Positions 54,701 through 62,939 of a stretch of DNA of 64,000 nucleotides are shown here, piece by piece. The stretch spans positions 248,001 through 312,000 of the forward strand of contig CAWCDI010000003.1 of the NCBI GenBank assembly GCA_963794415.1. Reading direction: 5' to 3'. The position numbers and the translations under genes are program-made. Position 1 is the first letter of the stretch. Each line of letters starts with the position of its first letter. Source of the stretch: CAVPTL01 sp963794415 (lineage in GTDB: Bacteria > Actinomycetota > Thermoleophilia > Gaiellales > JAICJC01). Below the pieces are notes generated by a model. The model was not told where the DNA came from. It saw nothing but the letters and a program-made list of their open reading frames with translations, and did not search any database.

Positions 54701-54851
54701 CATGGGCGTGCGGTTCAGTGGCTGGCAGACAAGCCGCGAGGGGGACCGAACCGTCAAGTTCGAGATTCGCAAGGCGTTCAAGAAGTACGGGCTCGAGCCA
54801 ACCGGTGAGCTCTTCGACCGCGCCTACGCGTATGTTGCCGAGCACTACTGA
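51798..54851 (+). CDS. hsdR: Type I restriction endonuclease subunit R
   Basis: A 1,017-residue motor-nuclease. The N-terminal nuclease site is RRYDIVLYVNGFPLGIGETK (Asp and ExK of PD-(D/E)XK). The helicase has EHQGSGKTLLMAFAAGKLMR (Walker A), IVVFCDEAHRTQEG (DEAH-like), FIGLTGTPISTGDRDTFDRF and TAKWLTGFDAKNLGVIYLDK, then FQAITRTNRTWTN. The C-terminal 250 residues are the helical part that docks on the methyltransferase. It cleaves unmodified DNA far from the target after translocation. It follows hsdS by nine bases and is intact. Confidence 0.94.
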   Translation: MPSFTEASTVQRAVAERLVQPDLGWKLVSPNDLRRDKTDVLVESDVVAALASLNPLIGERPELASEVLPKLRAVVLSVSDDGLVATNERMMRWLRGAETVQFVGEASPVPVSLIDFENPRRNRLTVSTEVVFKAGGERERRYDIVLYVNGFPLGIGETKTPFRDKKSWLNAALDITETYEARNPAMFVPNVLSFATEGKDFRYGPIGMPAVDWLPWASTADEMTPVGLKRALRSVELLLSPESILEILRDFTLYSVDGSGSVPRPIKIIPRYPQVEAVNRIVERATDPTRHQGLLREHQGSGKTLLMAFAAGKLMRAQHAPTIVIVLDRLDLDEQTTREFASAGMRLKTAATRDDLRRMIGEEDRRGVIVTTIFRFKEAGSLNDRSNIVVFCDEAHRTQEGLLSKDMRDALPNATFIGLTGTPISTGDRDTFDRFGHPDDPGHLLHEYNDVRSIHDGATLQVISESRLVDLQIDQEALDQAFEGMTSEEGLSDEEKEVLSKKAARLDTLLKAPERVRSVCEDIISHYATRVEPLGLKALVVAYDRELCVRYEDEIARLLAERGDGWESTVVMTTRGKDDPEAYQAYERHRAQEAEVKRRFRTLNDPLKIVIVTAKWLTGFDAKNLGVIYLDKPLRAHTLFQAITRTNRTWTNPETGQEKIAGLVIDYIGLGAEIARAVQLKRRERERIGFDEITTLRKELRGALETALDRFDGIDRSSAGFAALMAAQERLAKEEDRDQFAREFLICEALYEFLEPETGFTTEQRADYRWAAKVYQSVQPAITPDALLWQRLGAKTHQLIAQHIGEIEVGKGGPRSIVLDEQSIEQLKLLGIDDVPGKKPAEPPTAADVMDTIRKRIEARLADHPGNPKYRSLAERLESLRQSFIETAEESVEFLKKLLEIAREVVQTDKEQVAEEGAAAVADSCGAPPESLLPRERVGALTQIFEEFKPDVTPEIVERVVHEIDAVVMGVRFSGWQTSREGDRTVKFEIRKAFKKYGLEPTGELFDRAYAYVAEHY

Positions 54852-54901
54852 CGGTCGTCGTCGAGTCGTTAGAGTGGGTAGATGCGCCCGTTCGCTCCAC
54901 A

Positions 54902-55935
54902 ATGATCGAGGTCGACGGCGCCGGGCAGCCCCTGGTGCGGTCGCCGGTCGAGTTCTCCGGCCGCGTTAGCGAGGCGCAGCTCGAAGCGTGGCTGATCGGG
55001 CACCCCGATTTGGCAGGAGAGCCGTTGATCGTTCTGGGCTCGCAGCTGGCCGAGTTCGCTGAGGACAAAGATCGCCTGGACGTACTGGCGGTGGACGAGA
55101 GCGGTGAGATCGTGCTAATCGAGCTGAAGGTGGACGAGAGCTTCCGGGTCACTGACTTGCAGGCGCTGGCGTACGCCGGCGCCTACGTCTCGATGCCGAC
55201 GTCGCATTTGGCTGGCGTGCTGCGAAAGCACCTCGAGAGACAGGGAGTGGTGGATTCCTCGATCGAACTGGCGAAGCAGCTGATCGCAGCTTTCGTTGGC
55301 GTTGATGAGTTCGAGGAGTGGCAGCCCAGCCGGCGGGTGCGGATCAAGCTGCTCGCCCCGGCTTCCCCAAACGCGTACTGAAGACGGTGAAATGGTTGGG
55401 CGACGTCTACGAGATGCCAATCGAAGCGGTCGAAGTGAAGCTGTTCGAGGACTCGAACGGCTCCTACCATTTGACCGTCGAGCGGCTTCTGCCGGTGCGA
55501 GGTGACGACGCGTTCGATCTCACCGTGCGGGAGAGTGAGGCGCGCCAGCAGAGCCGCAACATCACGCGCCGACCTGCAGTGTTAGCGGCGCTACTCGCCA
55601 ATGGTGACCTCCACGAGGGCCAGACGCTCTATCTGCATCCGGGCGCTTTGTACCCCGACGCACGCGATGTCTTCGACCCCGCCAACCCGGTGTTTCGGGT
55701 GGTTCTTGACGCCTCAAGTGGAAGCCCGCGGTATCGGTGGAAGGCCACAGAGGATGATCCCGAGCAGCTGCTACCGCCGTCCGCGGCGTGGCATGCGATT
55801 CTCGAGACGATCTTCCCTGGTCGCTACGAGAAGCGCTACTGGCCGGTGCACAGCTCCTATTCGGTCGAGCCGGCCGGCGAGACTCTCGGCGAGTTGGCGG
55901 AGCGAACCGGGGCGTGGGAAACTGACGCGGTGTAG
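54902..55935 (+). pseudogene. NucS/DUF91-like PD-(D/E)XK protein, frameshifted
   Basis: The first frame (MIEVDGAGQPLVRSPVEFSG, then AEFAEDKDRLDVLAVDESGE and IVLIELKVDESFRVTDLQAL) has the DRLDVLA...IELK core of the NucS/DUF91 nuclease fold. Near 55355 it stops, and the continuation (RVLKTVKWLGDVYEMPIEAV, then QTLYLHPGALYPDARDVFDP) lies in another frame. Adding one C to the CCCC run gives LLAPGFPKRVLKTVKWLG and one protein of about 344 residues. The second half includes a small DNA-binding-like domain. It directly follows hsdR by 50 bases and may be part of the restriction operon. Confidence 0.68.
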
Positions 55936-56052
55936 CCCTCAGCTGCCCTCCACAGGCGACCGTTTTCAGGTGGCACCCGAGGATGTTTGCCTCGTGCCTG
56001 GCGGTCCGTGCTCAAGACTTCGCGCGGAAGCGATTTCGCGACAGCGGACCGT

Positions 56053-56991
56053 TCAGTCGAGCGTCAAGGCGTCCCGTAGTCTCGTGCCGGCCTCGATGAA
56101 CCAGGTGATGAATTCGTCGTGGCGGGCCTCTTCGGTGACGCTGCAGCCGTCTCGGTAGCCCGCGATTCGGCATGCTCGGCGAGTGGGGAGCTCTTCCCAG
56201 GAGAGGGGCGCGCCGTAGGTCGCTTCTGCGTCGGCTTGGCGGGCGCGGAGCTGCGTGAAGAGTCGGAGGTTCTCCTCGCCGTCGCCCGTGTCGATGTAGA
56301 GCTCTTGGCGGAGTCGGTCGCCTTGCGCGAATGAGAAGCTGAAGCGGCAGCCTTTGATGGGCGCTTTCATTTCGAGCCAGTTGTCTGGGCCGGCTGATCT
56401 GGTCTTCGTCCAATCGGGGCGCTCGGCGTGGAGACGCTCAAGGAAGCGCGTCCAGAACTGGTGATAGAGAGCGCCCTTCCCGGTCAGGCTTCGGTTCTGG
56501 GTGGCGCCTCGGACTTGCTTCTGCCAGTCGTTTGGCTGGGCGACCACCTTGAAGAGCGGGGCGGGGAGCGAATCACCGATCCGGACGACTTGGAGTTCGA
56601 TTCCGAAGAAGTGGGTCTTCTCACCGGTGCTCTCATTCAGCCAGACGAGAGCCTGGCGGTGTTCCTCGCGGAAGGAGGTGGAGATCCAGACGATGGTCGA
56701 AGCGTCGGTTCCGGCCGCGTAGGTGAGTACCTGACCAAGATGGGAATGATCGGTTTGCTCGAGCTGGTTCTCGACGATCAGAACGGCGTCGTTGGTGATG
56801 TCCTTGCCGACTAAGTCGAGGGAGTAACCACCTACCGCGTGCTCGGCTGCTTCGAACTCGAGGTCTATGCCGAGTGCCTCGGAGAGTCGCTCGGCGTTCT
56901 TCAGAAGCCAGGGCGTGAAGTCGTGCGCCTCGTGTTTCCAGATCTGGCGCAGATCACGGACTTGTTCGAGCTTGCCGAGTGCGGGGGTCAT
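56053..56991 (-). CDS. DUF4268 protein with PD-(D/E)XK-like domain
   Basis: A 312-residue protein from ATG 56991 (MTPALGKLEQVRDLRQIWKH). Residues 30-140 (EHAVGGYSLDLVGKDITNDA, then VLIVENQLEQTDHSHLGQVL and TYAAGTDASTIVWISTSFRE) have the layout of an endonuclease-like fold, with Asp and ExQ in place of ExK. The C-terminal part (RFSFSFAQGDRLRQELYIDT, then WEELPTRRACRIAGYRDGCS) is DUF4268, found near restriction systems. The Lys to Gln change in the second motif may reduce or alter nuclease activity. It lies opposite the restriction operon, converging with the NucS-like gene. Confidence 0.7.
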   Translation of the reverse strand: MTPALGKLEQVRDLRQIWKHEAHDFTPWLLKNAERLSEALGIDLEFEAAEHAVGGYSLDLVGKDITNDAVLIVENQLEQTDHSHLGQVLTYAAGTDASTIVWISTSFREEHRQALVWLNESTGEKTHFFGIELQVVRIGDSLPAPLFKVVAQPNDWQKQVRGATQNRSLTGKGALYHQFWTRFLERLHAERPDWTKTRSAGPDNWLEMKAPIKGCRFSFSFAQGDRLRQELYIDTGDGEENLRLFTQLRARQADAEATYGAPLSWEELPTRRACRIAGYRDGCSVTEEARHDEFITWFIEAGTRLRDALTLD

Positions 56992-57121
56992 GGGCGAGAA
57001 CATCGGCAGCCGACCGACTTCGCCTGAGCTGATCCGCGGTGAGATGCCTGGCGTGCAGCAGCAACGCCCGGCATGGCTCGGGCTCTGAGACTGGAACCGA
57101 ACTTCGGTTGATCCAGGAGGG

Positions 57122-57811
57122 ATGGTCAACTCCTCCCGGCTTGTTGCCGATGAACTGCCGATGAGCGAAGCCCTGCTCAAGTTTGATCGTGGCCTCGGCG
57201 GCCGGTATATCTGCGGTGCGGATGAGGCGGGCCGTGCCTGCTGGGCCGGGCCGCTGGTTGCCGCAGCTGTCCGGTTCGATTGCGACCGCTTGAATGCGGA
57301 TACGGTCGCGGTCGCGAGGTTCGAGCACCTGAACGATTCCAAGCGGGTGACTCCGCGTCGTCGTGCGGCGCTAATGCCAGCCATCTTCGAAGTGGCCGAC
57401 AGGGTGGCGATCGTGGTCATCCCTGCCGACCAGATCGACCGCGTCGGGTTGGACGTGTCGAACAGGCGCGCGCTCGGCCGCGCGCTCGAGGCGGTAGCCG
57501 TGGCCGAGTCGGTGAACCTGGTGGACTGGTTCGATCTCGAGGTTCCGGGGCTGTCCGCGCAGCGAGTGGAGCAGGGAGACGCGAAGTCGGCTGCGATCGC
57601 GGCGGCGTCGATCGTCGCCAAGGAGACCCGTGACCAGCTGATGCGCGGGATGGACGTCGAGAACCCCGGCTACGGATTTGCGGTGCATAAGGGCTACATC
57701 ACGGAGGACCACGTGGCCGCGGTTATCGAGATGGGCGGGCTCTCACCGGCGCATCGGGAGAGCGTCCATTGCAAAGCGTATGCCGCGTACTGTTCCGCCC
57801 AAGCCGCCTAG
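57122..57811 (+). CDS. rnhB: Ribonuclease HII
   Basis: A 229-residue RNase HII. The catalytic residues are in GADEAGRACWAGPLVAAAV (Asp34, Glu35), VDWFDLE (Asp138 region) and GDAKSAAIAAASIVAKETRD (Asp171), with LNDSKRVTPRRR in between. It removes ribonucleotides from DNA and RNA primers. The usual DEAGRG has become DEAGRA: the third residue of the GRG motif that recognises the RNA-DNA junction is Ala. It may be an accessory copy. The gene starts about 130 bases after the divergent DUF4268 gene. Confidence 0.87.
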   Translation: MVNSSRLVADELPMSEALLKFDRGLGGRYICGADEAGRACWAGPLVAAAVRFDCDRLNADTVAVARFEHLNDSKRVTPRRRAALMPAIFEVADRVAIVVIPADQIDRVGLDVSNRRALGRALEAVAVAESVNLVDWFDLEVPGLSAQRVEQGDAKSAAIAAASIVAKETRDQLMRGMDVENPGYGFAVHKGYITEDHVAAVIEMGGLSPAHRESVHCKAYAAYCSAQAA

Positions 57812-57931
57812 ATCGCCGCCGGTGTGCTCGACTCACGGCGCCTAGAGATCACTCGACACTTGCCAGAGCGCGCCGCGTCTGGCGTATATCGTGGCCCCGA
57901 CGGCTGATCAAGCGCGAGGTGGACGGCAGGG

Positions 57932-59104
57932 CTACCGCCGCACCACAAACCCCCCAACGCTGCTCGGCCCCTCGTTCCACCCCACGGCCCACACCGGCCC
58001 ACCAGAGATCGCCGCCACCCCGCTGAGCACGTTCCCGTTGGCCGGATTCGGCACGGTCGCAGAGACCCACTTGCTGCCGTTCCACTGCCAGCTGAGCGGG
58101 ATGTCTCCTGGGCCACCCGACCGCACGCCGACTGCCCACGCCTGGTTGGTGCCCGGCACGATGCTCACGGTGACCGCGTTGCCCGAGGCCGTGCCGCTCG
58201 CCCAAGGCATGGCCCGCTGCGTCCAGGTCTTGCCGTTCCAGTGAGTCGAGTACGCCACCGACGTACCTCCGCCGTTGGGCAGGGTCTTGTTGACCGAGCC
58301 GACCAGCCACACGTTGCTCGCCGACTTGACCGCCATCCCACCGGCCCGCGGGTTGTTGGCCGTGCTCGGCGCGGGCAGGATCGTCCAGCTCGAGCCGTCG
58401 TAGCGCTCCACCACGATCTGCGACACGCCGTTCACCGTCGCGTTGCCCGAGACCATGAGCTGCCCTGGCAGCCCCGGAATCTTCTTGATGCTCCCGAATG
58501 CCGACGCTGTCGTGCCGGTGGGCAGCGTCGGGGCCACGATGCTCCATGCCGTGCCGTCCCAGTGCCACAGCATCGCCGTGGTGCTCGGGCCGCCGCCGGA
58601 GTAGCCCGCCGCCCACACGTTGTCGGGCGACCACTCGGCCTCAGACCGCACAGAGCTCGGATTCTGAGGATCGCCCGGGATCGGCACCGACGACCATGCC
58701 GTGCCATCCCAGTGGAGCGCCAGAGGTTGGAGCTGGTAGTTGATGTCGAGGGAGGTGCCCACGGCCCATGCATCCGTGCTGGAGCTCGCTCCCACGTCCT
58801 GCAGGATCGCGCCGGGCGGGGTTACGCCCGGGTCGACCAGCATCCATGCGATGCCGTTCCATCGCTCGATCAGAGCGGTCGCCTGGGTGCCGTCCCCGTC
58901 AGCGGGCTCGGACGTGCCCACTGCCCACGGATTCAGGGTGCCCGGCACGCCGGAGACCGCGATCAGCCGGCTCGTGGAATCGGGGGGATTGGGGCTCGCA
59001 ACGCGCTTCCACGCCGTCGATGCCGCAAACGCTCCGCCAGTGAAGACGACGAGCGCCATCACGATCGCACTGCCAACTACCGTCCGCCGGACGCTGCGCC
59101 TCAT
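57932..59104 (-). CDS. Secreted beta-propeller-like repeat protein
   Basis: A 390-residue protein. The ATG at 59104 has AAGGAG six bases upstream. A signal peptide follows (RRSVRRTVVGSAIVMALVVF, cleaved after GGAFA). The mature part repeats a W-rich unit of about 55-60 residues, for example LHWDGTAWSSVPIPGDPQNP, LWHWDGTAWSIVAPTLPTGT, VERYDGSSWTILPAPSTANN and WQWNGSKWVSATVPNPANGN, each followed by a DVWAVG-like strand. This is a beta-propeller of six or so blades, probably extracellular and binding a partner. A fragment of a paralogue lies at 62940-63117. Confidence 0.75.
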   Translation of the reverse strand: MRRSVRRTVVGSAIVMALVVFTGGAFAASTAWKRVASPNPPDSTSRLIAVSGVPGTLNPWAVGTSEPADGDGTQATALIERWNGIAWMLVDPGVTPPGAILQDVGASSSTDAWAVGTSLDINYQLQPLALHWDGTAWSSVPIPGDPQNPSSVRSEAEWSPDNVWAAGYSGGGPSTTAMLWHWDGTAWSIVAPTLPTGTTASAFGSIKKIPGLPGQLMVSGNATVNGVSQIVVERYDGSSWTILPAPSTANNPRAGGMAVKSASNVWLVGSVNKTLPNGGGTSVAYSTHWNGKTWTQRAMPWASGTASGNAVTVSIVPGTNQAWAVGVRSGGPGDIPLSWQWNGSKWVSATVPNPANGNVLSGVAAISGGPVWAVGWNEGPSSVGGFVVRR

Positions 59105-59195
59105 GCCCATCTCCTTGATCCACGCTCCAGGGGTGTCGGAGTGAGATTCGAAGAGCGCAGCCAGTGTCCTCTGTAACAATTGCCGCACGGCCAGG

Positions 59196-59348
59196 CTACC
59201 AGTCGCTGTAGTCGTCATCGTCGTCCCAGTGGATGAAGTGCTTGCCGAAGACCAGCTCGCAGATCCCATCCAGCAGCATCGCGAAGAACGCGACGGTGGG
59301 AGCGATCCACCAGCAGACCAGCACCACCTGTCCGATCGTCGACCACAT
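59196..59348 (-). CDS. Small membrane protein with acidic tail
   Basis: A 50-residue frame: MWSTIGQVVLVCWWIAPTVA, then a second hydrophobic part (FFAMLLDGICELVFG) and the polar end KHFIHWDDDDDYSDW. The composition and a cluster of five Asp suggest a genuine small membrane protein. A GGGGA lies about 10 bases before the ATG. It sits upstream of the propeller gene on the same strand, separated by about 90 bases, and could be co-transcribed. Confidence 0.4.
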   Translation of the reverse strand: MWSTIGQVVLVCWWIAPTVAFFAMLLDGICELVFGKHFIHWDDDDDYSDW

Positions 59349-59398
59349 GGAGGCGATGTCCCCGGTTGCAGCCGGAGCCTTTCGGGCATCTCCACCCC

Positions 59399-59749
59399 AT
59401 GAGCGTGAAGACCGCCGAAGCCGCCTACGCGTCCCTCGTCGAGCACCTCACCAGGACATCGGACACCGAGGAGATGTCGATGATGGGAGGCCGCTCCCTC
59501 AAGTACAAGGGCAAGATGTTTGCCGGCATCCGCGGAGACCGGCTCCTGGTGAAGCTCGGCAAGGAGCGCGTGGACGAGCTGATCGCGAATGGCCGCGGGA
59601 AGGCGTTCGAGCCTTCAGGCGGGAAGCAGAAGCCGATGAAGGACTGGGTGCTGGTGGCCGGGCCGGAGGATGATTGGGAGGGTTGGCGGTGGAGTCGCGG
59701 GATCGAGCGTGACCGTCAAATGCGGAACCCCGAAACGAGCGCCTACTAG
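59399..59749 (+). CDS. TfoX N-terminal-like domain protein
   Basis: A 116-residue protein from ATG 59399. EEMSMMGGRSLKYKGKMFAG, then IRGDRLLVKLGKERVDELIA and KPMKDWVLVAG match the TfoX/Sxy N-terminal fold, with the order MxGGxxL...K.F..I..DRLxVKL. In enterobacteria Sxy activates competence, but stand-alone actinobacterial copies are uncharacterised. The C-terminal 20 residues are basic. Its stop shares CTAG with the convergent HNH gene. Confidence 0.68.
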   Translation: MSVKTAEAAYASLVEHLTRTSDTEEMSMMGGRSLKYKGKMFAGIRGDRLLVKLGKERVDELIANGRGKAFEPSGGKQKPMKDWVLVAGPEDDWEGWRWSRGIERDRQMRNPETSAY

Positions 59750-60560
59750 CGCTCGGCCTTAGCTTCGCTTCTCGCCACGATCATTGCCTTCAGCGCATCA
59801 ATGGCGAGCGCAGGTCGCTCTTTATGAAGCATCGCGTGGCAGTTGGGGCAGACCGGGCGAAGATCTCTCACGGGATCCACCCGGTAGCCATCTCCGACGT
59901 TCCACAGCTCTCGGAGGTGATGGACATGGATGAATCCTTTGCCAATCGTCCCGTAGCGTGCCTCAAAGTCCAAGCCACAGACCGTGCAGCCAGTGCCCCA
60001 GCGTGCGAGGCACTCCGCCCGCGCGCGGGGATCCCGCTCGTAGCGATTGACCTCCACCCGCGCAACCGAGCCCTCTGGAAATGTGTGGTCAGATAGAAGC
60101 TCTTCGGGGGCACCGACCACGACCCCGCGCGCGTGCCGGGCCCACAAGACCTCGAGGTCGGCCGCGTCGCCGGGTGGCAAGATCACGCCCGAGCCCTGAA
60201 TGCGGTCCCAGTGAAAGTTCGGAACCTCTGATTTCAGTACCTCCACAGGCAGCCGGTCGTCAGGAGCGAAGATCGTGTCCCACTCAATCTGCGCAAAGGT
60301 CGTCTGATTGTCGGAGCCATCCCAATGCGGCCCGATTTCCACTCCGGACGTGAACAGACCACTCGCCACGAGTCCTCGTTCTCTGCGCTGCCGGAGAAGA
60401 AATGCACGGACTCGCCGACCGCGACACCCTGCTTTCGAGCCCCAACGCTCCACTGGTCCGGCTGCCTGCTCCCTAGGGTGGTTGTTCGCATTGCGCGCTC
60501 GAACTCGTCAGAGGGCCACTCCCAACGATCAGGGTTCCATGTGAGGACGAAGACTGCCAT
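59746..60560 (-). pseudogene. HNH endonuclease with N-terminal EVE-like domain, frameshifted
   Basis: From ATG 60560 the first frame reads MAVFVLTWNPDRWEWPSDEF, then QPDQWSVGARKQGVAVGE. Near 60395 the sense continues in another frame: AFLLRQRRERGLVASGLFTS, then IEWDTIFAPDDRLPVEVLKS. Adding one G restores VGEVRAFLLRQ and a protein of about 270 residues. The N-terminal domain resembles EVE/PUA-like readers. The C-terminal HNH has CTVCGLDFEARYG, GFIHVHHLRELWNVGDGYRV and RPVCPNCHAMLHK. It is probably a modification-dependent nuclease, the second such enzyme in the island. Confidence 0.7.
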
Positions 60561-60619
60561 GTGCATATTCTTGCACTTAAAGCCTCTGGAGCTACGACCA
60601 CCCCGTTTCCGGCGGCCAA

Positions 60620-61033
60620 CTACTCGTCAGACAGCCCCATCCTGAGCGCGGCGTTGATCTGCATCGACGGGGTACCTTCATCGAGCAGGCCACGGTCGGC
60701 GACGGTCTCGTAGAAGGCCCGATTTCGAGCGTGATACGACTCGGTGGCAACAGTCGAATCCTCACCGGCCCTGTGCACGATGAACGCCTGCGGCGTCGCG
60801 ATTGACGTAACCGAGCCGTCGCTCTCAATCCGATCGAGGCGATCCTCGGTCATCCGGTGCGAGGAGAACACCTCCAGTACTCCGCCTGACTCTGGCAGGA
60901 AGCGTACGTTGATCGTCCAACCGCCCGTCCCGATGCTCCTCGGCGCCGAATCTCGGTCGAAGTCATCTGGGAGCGTGATGCCCCACGGCGCGTACTGGCG
61001 ATCGACGGTGGCTTTGATCAGCTCGCGACTCAC
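60620..61033 (-). CDS. Unknown small soluble protein
   Basis: A 137-residue protein from a GTG at 61033 with GGAGG six bases upstream (VSRELIKATVDRQYAPWGIT). The sequence has a beta-rich middle (GGWTINVRFLPESGGVLEVF, then DGSVTSIATPQAFIVHRAGE) and a helical end (ARNRAFYETVADRGLLDEGT). I recognise no family. It is divergent from the frameshifted gene at 61083, leaving about 50 bases for both promoters. Confidence 0.5.
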   Translation of the reverse strand: MSRELIKATVDRQYAPWGITLPDDFDRDSAPRSIGTGGWTINVRFLPESGGVLEVFSSHRMTEDRLDRIESDGSVTSIATPQAFIVHRAGEDSTVATESYHARNRAFYETVADRGLLDEGTPSMQINAALRMGLSDE

Positions 61034-61082
61034 AGGCCCTCCTCTCAACGTCGACCGGAGCGGATTGTACCGTTCGACACTC

Positions 61083-61507
61083 ATGGAACCCAAGAGTCCC
61101 ATCTCGGCCGCCGACCAGCTCAGGTCCCTCGGCGTCAAGGGGATCCTCTGGCAGATCGCCAACGATGGCCAGCTGCTCGACGTGCGGTGTGAGACGCCGC
61201 AGTGCTACTGCAAGGAGGGCCGCAGACACTCGACCACATCACAACGAGCTCCGAGTGGTCACCTACCGCCGACCACTATCCAAAGCTGAAGATGCACGGA
61301 GGCAAGCTCACAGCGGAAAACGTCCGCCTCGCCCACAAGCTCTGCAACAACCTCGATTATGGCTGGCGCACGCGGATAAACGCGTTGCTCTTGAAGGGAA
61401 TGCCGCTCAAGGAGATCGCTGCCAAGCTCAACGCCAAACAGGTGCCGCCAATTCACGGCGCCAACCAGTGGACGCCGGAGGCCGTCAGGAAGGCGTTCGT
61501 TTCCTAG
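61083..61507 (+). pseudogene. Conserved unknown protein (DNA-binding-like C-terminus), frameshifted
   Basis: The ATG at 61083 opens EPKSPISAADQLRSLGVKGI, then CETPQCYCKEGRR. Near 61225 the sense moves to the frame TLDHITTSSEWSPTADHYPK, then NVRLAHKLCNNLDYGWRTRI and MPLKEIAAKLNAKQVPPIHG to 61507. Adding one G at a GG run makes it continuous. The order (Cys cluster, xHYPKLK, RLAHxxCNNxDYGWR) matches a family of HNH-like or recombinase-associated proteins. The last part resembles the IAxxLN...W....VRKAF segment of serine recombinases. Function unknown. Confidence 0.5.
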
Positions 61508-61657
61508 TGGGGACGACCTGCCATGAGACCACGATCACCATCCACGGGGAAAGTGACCCGCATCCCCACGCGCCGCTCAAGCGTCGGCGGCTGGACGCCG
61601 ATGCCGTCGCAAACCTGCTCTAGCTGATGACCACACCCAGGGAGAGATCGACCCGCA

Positions 61658-62866
61658 ATGTCCGTGACCGATGAAGCGCTGAGCGTTGGATTCCGTGATC
61701 GTGCACCCGCCGTGGTCTGGATCGAGGCGACCTCAGCGAATCCTCGCCCAGATCCCGTCATCACCGCGCTGCTCGGGCTATGGATGCGCGGTAGAGAAAT
61801 TCGAAGCAAGGAGCTAGCAACGCCTGCGGGCCGGGAAAAGTTCAGGAGTCTCATGCCGAGCGCGAGGTTTTCTGCGGCTCCCATCGTCGGACTCAACTGC
61901 GTGACAGCAAACCCCGATGGCGTCGTCCATTCTGGGCGTGAGGGCGTGCGAAAGCTCTCCACGGATGATGCGGCGGTCGCCGCCACGGCGGTTTTACTCC
62001 GTGAGTGGCGAGGCTCCCTTCGTGAGGAGCGCTTGGGCATCGCATTGGCCAACCTTTACTACGACCCGATAGCCGCCTATGCCGAGGTGGCCGAGTACGG
62101 GTTTAGGTACGCGGACCCCGCGACACCGGTCTCGTACTATCGCGCGGTGCGAGCCGCGCAGCCGCGGCTCATCCACTCCACTCCGAGCGAGCTTGCGCTG
62201 ATCGAGGCCGAAGCCGCAGCTAATGAGCTGGCGTTCGCGACGTGTGCCAATATCTTCTCTGCCTACGAGCATGACGGTGACTCGATCTTCGATGCAACGT
62301 ACGGCGTCCAAGTCGCCCGAGCCATCACGACACGATCGCGCATAGTCGCCGACGACGAGTTCAATCTCCGTTTGGCGGCGATGACTGGCGCTGGGACACG
62401 CTGGCGTCTTGTCGAGCGGATGGCCGGCGGTCAAGAGCCCCTCGGCGTCGCAAGGATCCGGGGGATACTGGAGAAGTCGCTCCACGAGTACGGCGGACCC
62501 GATCAAGCTTTCGTCGACGCCAGCCACCTTGGGGAGGTTGCCCTCAAGGCATTTTTCGACGGGGTGGATACGACCCTGGGGTCTCGTGGCACTCGGATCC
62601 CGGGGAGCGTTTTCCTCTCCGCGGCGTATCGATGGACGCTGGAGAGCTCGGGAGATACGGCGCTCACGCGGTCTCAGCGCATCTATCTCTGGGATGCGTT
62701 TAGAGCGGGCGTCACGTACTGCGACACGCAACATCTCGTGGAGAGCCTTAACCAAACTTTGACCGACGGGGCGTCGGACACCAGGCTGTGCCCGGACTGC
62801 GCTGAGGAGATCAAGCTCGCAGCTCGCAAATGCCGATTTTGCGGATATGAGCTGAGACCGGCGTAG
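61658..62866 (+). CDS. Unknown protein with C-terminal zinc ribbon
   Basis: A 402-residue protein from ATG 61658. The first 370 residues are helical with no recognised domain (APAVVWIEATSANPRPDPVI, then EERLGIALANLYYDPIAAYA). The end, RLCPDCAEEIKLAARKCRFC followed by GYELRPA, is a paired-knuckle zinc ribbon of the UPF0547 style, often found on uncharacterised or membrane-linked proteins. There is no signal peptide or clear membrane span. Four well-spaced cysteines show the ribbon is intact here, unlike the two interrupted ones at 43-44 kb. Confidence 0.55.
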   Translation: MSVTDEALSVGFRDRAPAVVWIEATSANPRPDPVITALLGLWMRGREIRSKELATPAGREKFRSLMPSARFSAAPIVGLNCVTANPDGVVHSGREGVRKLSTDDAAVAATAVLLREWRGSLREERLGIALANLYYDPIAAYAEVAEYGFRYADPATPVSYYRAVRAAQPRLIHSTPSELALIEAEAAANELAFATCANIFSAYEHDGDSIFDATYGVQVARAITTRSRIVADDEFNLRLAAMTGAGTRWRLVERMAGGQEPLGVARIRGILEKSLHEYGGPDQAFVDASHLGEVALKAFFDGVDTTLGSRGTRIPGSVFLSAAYRWTLESSGDTALTRSQRIYLWDAFRAGVTYCDTQHLVESLNQTLTDGASDTRLCPDCAEEIKLAARKCRFCGYELRPA

Positions 62867-62939
62867 ACGGGCATGTGGCCGGAACGCGGCCCCATCGGCC
62901 ACGGCCCGCAACATCGCGTAGCCCACGTCGCGATGCCCT

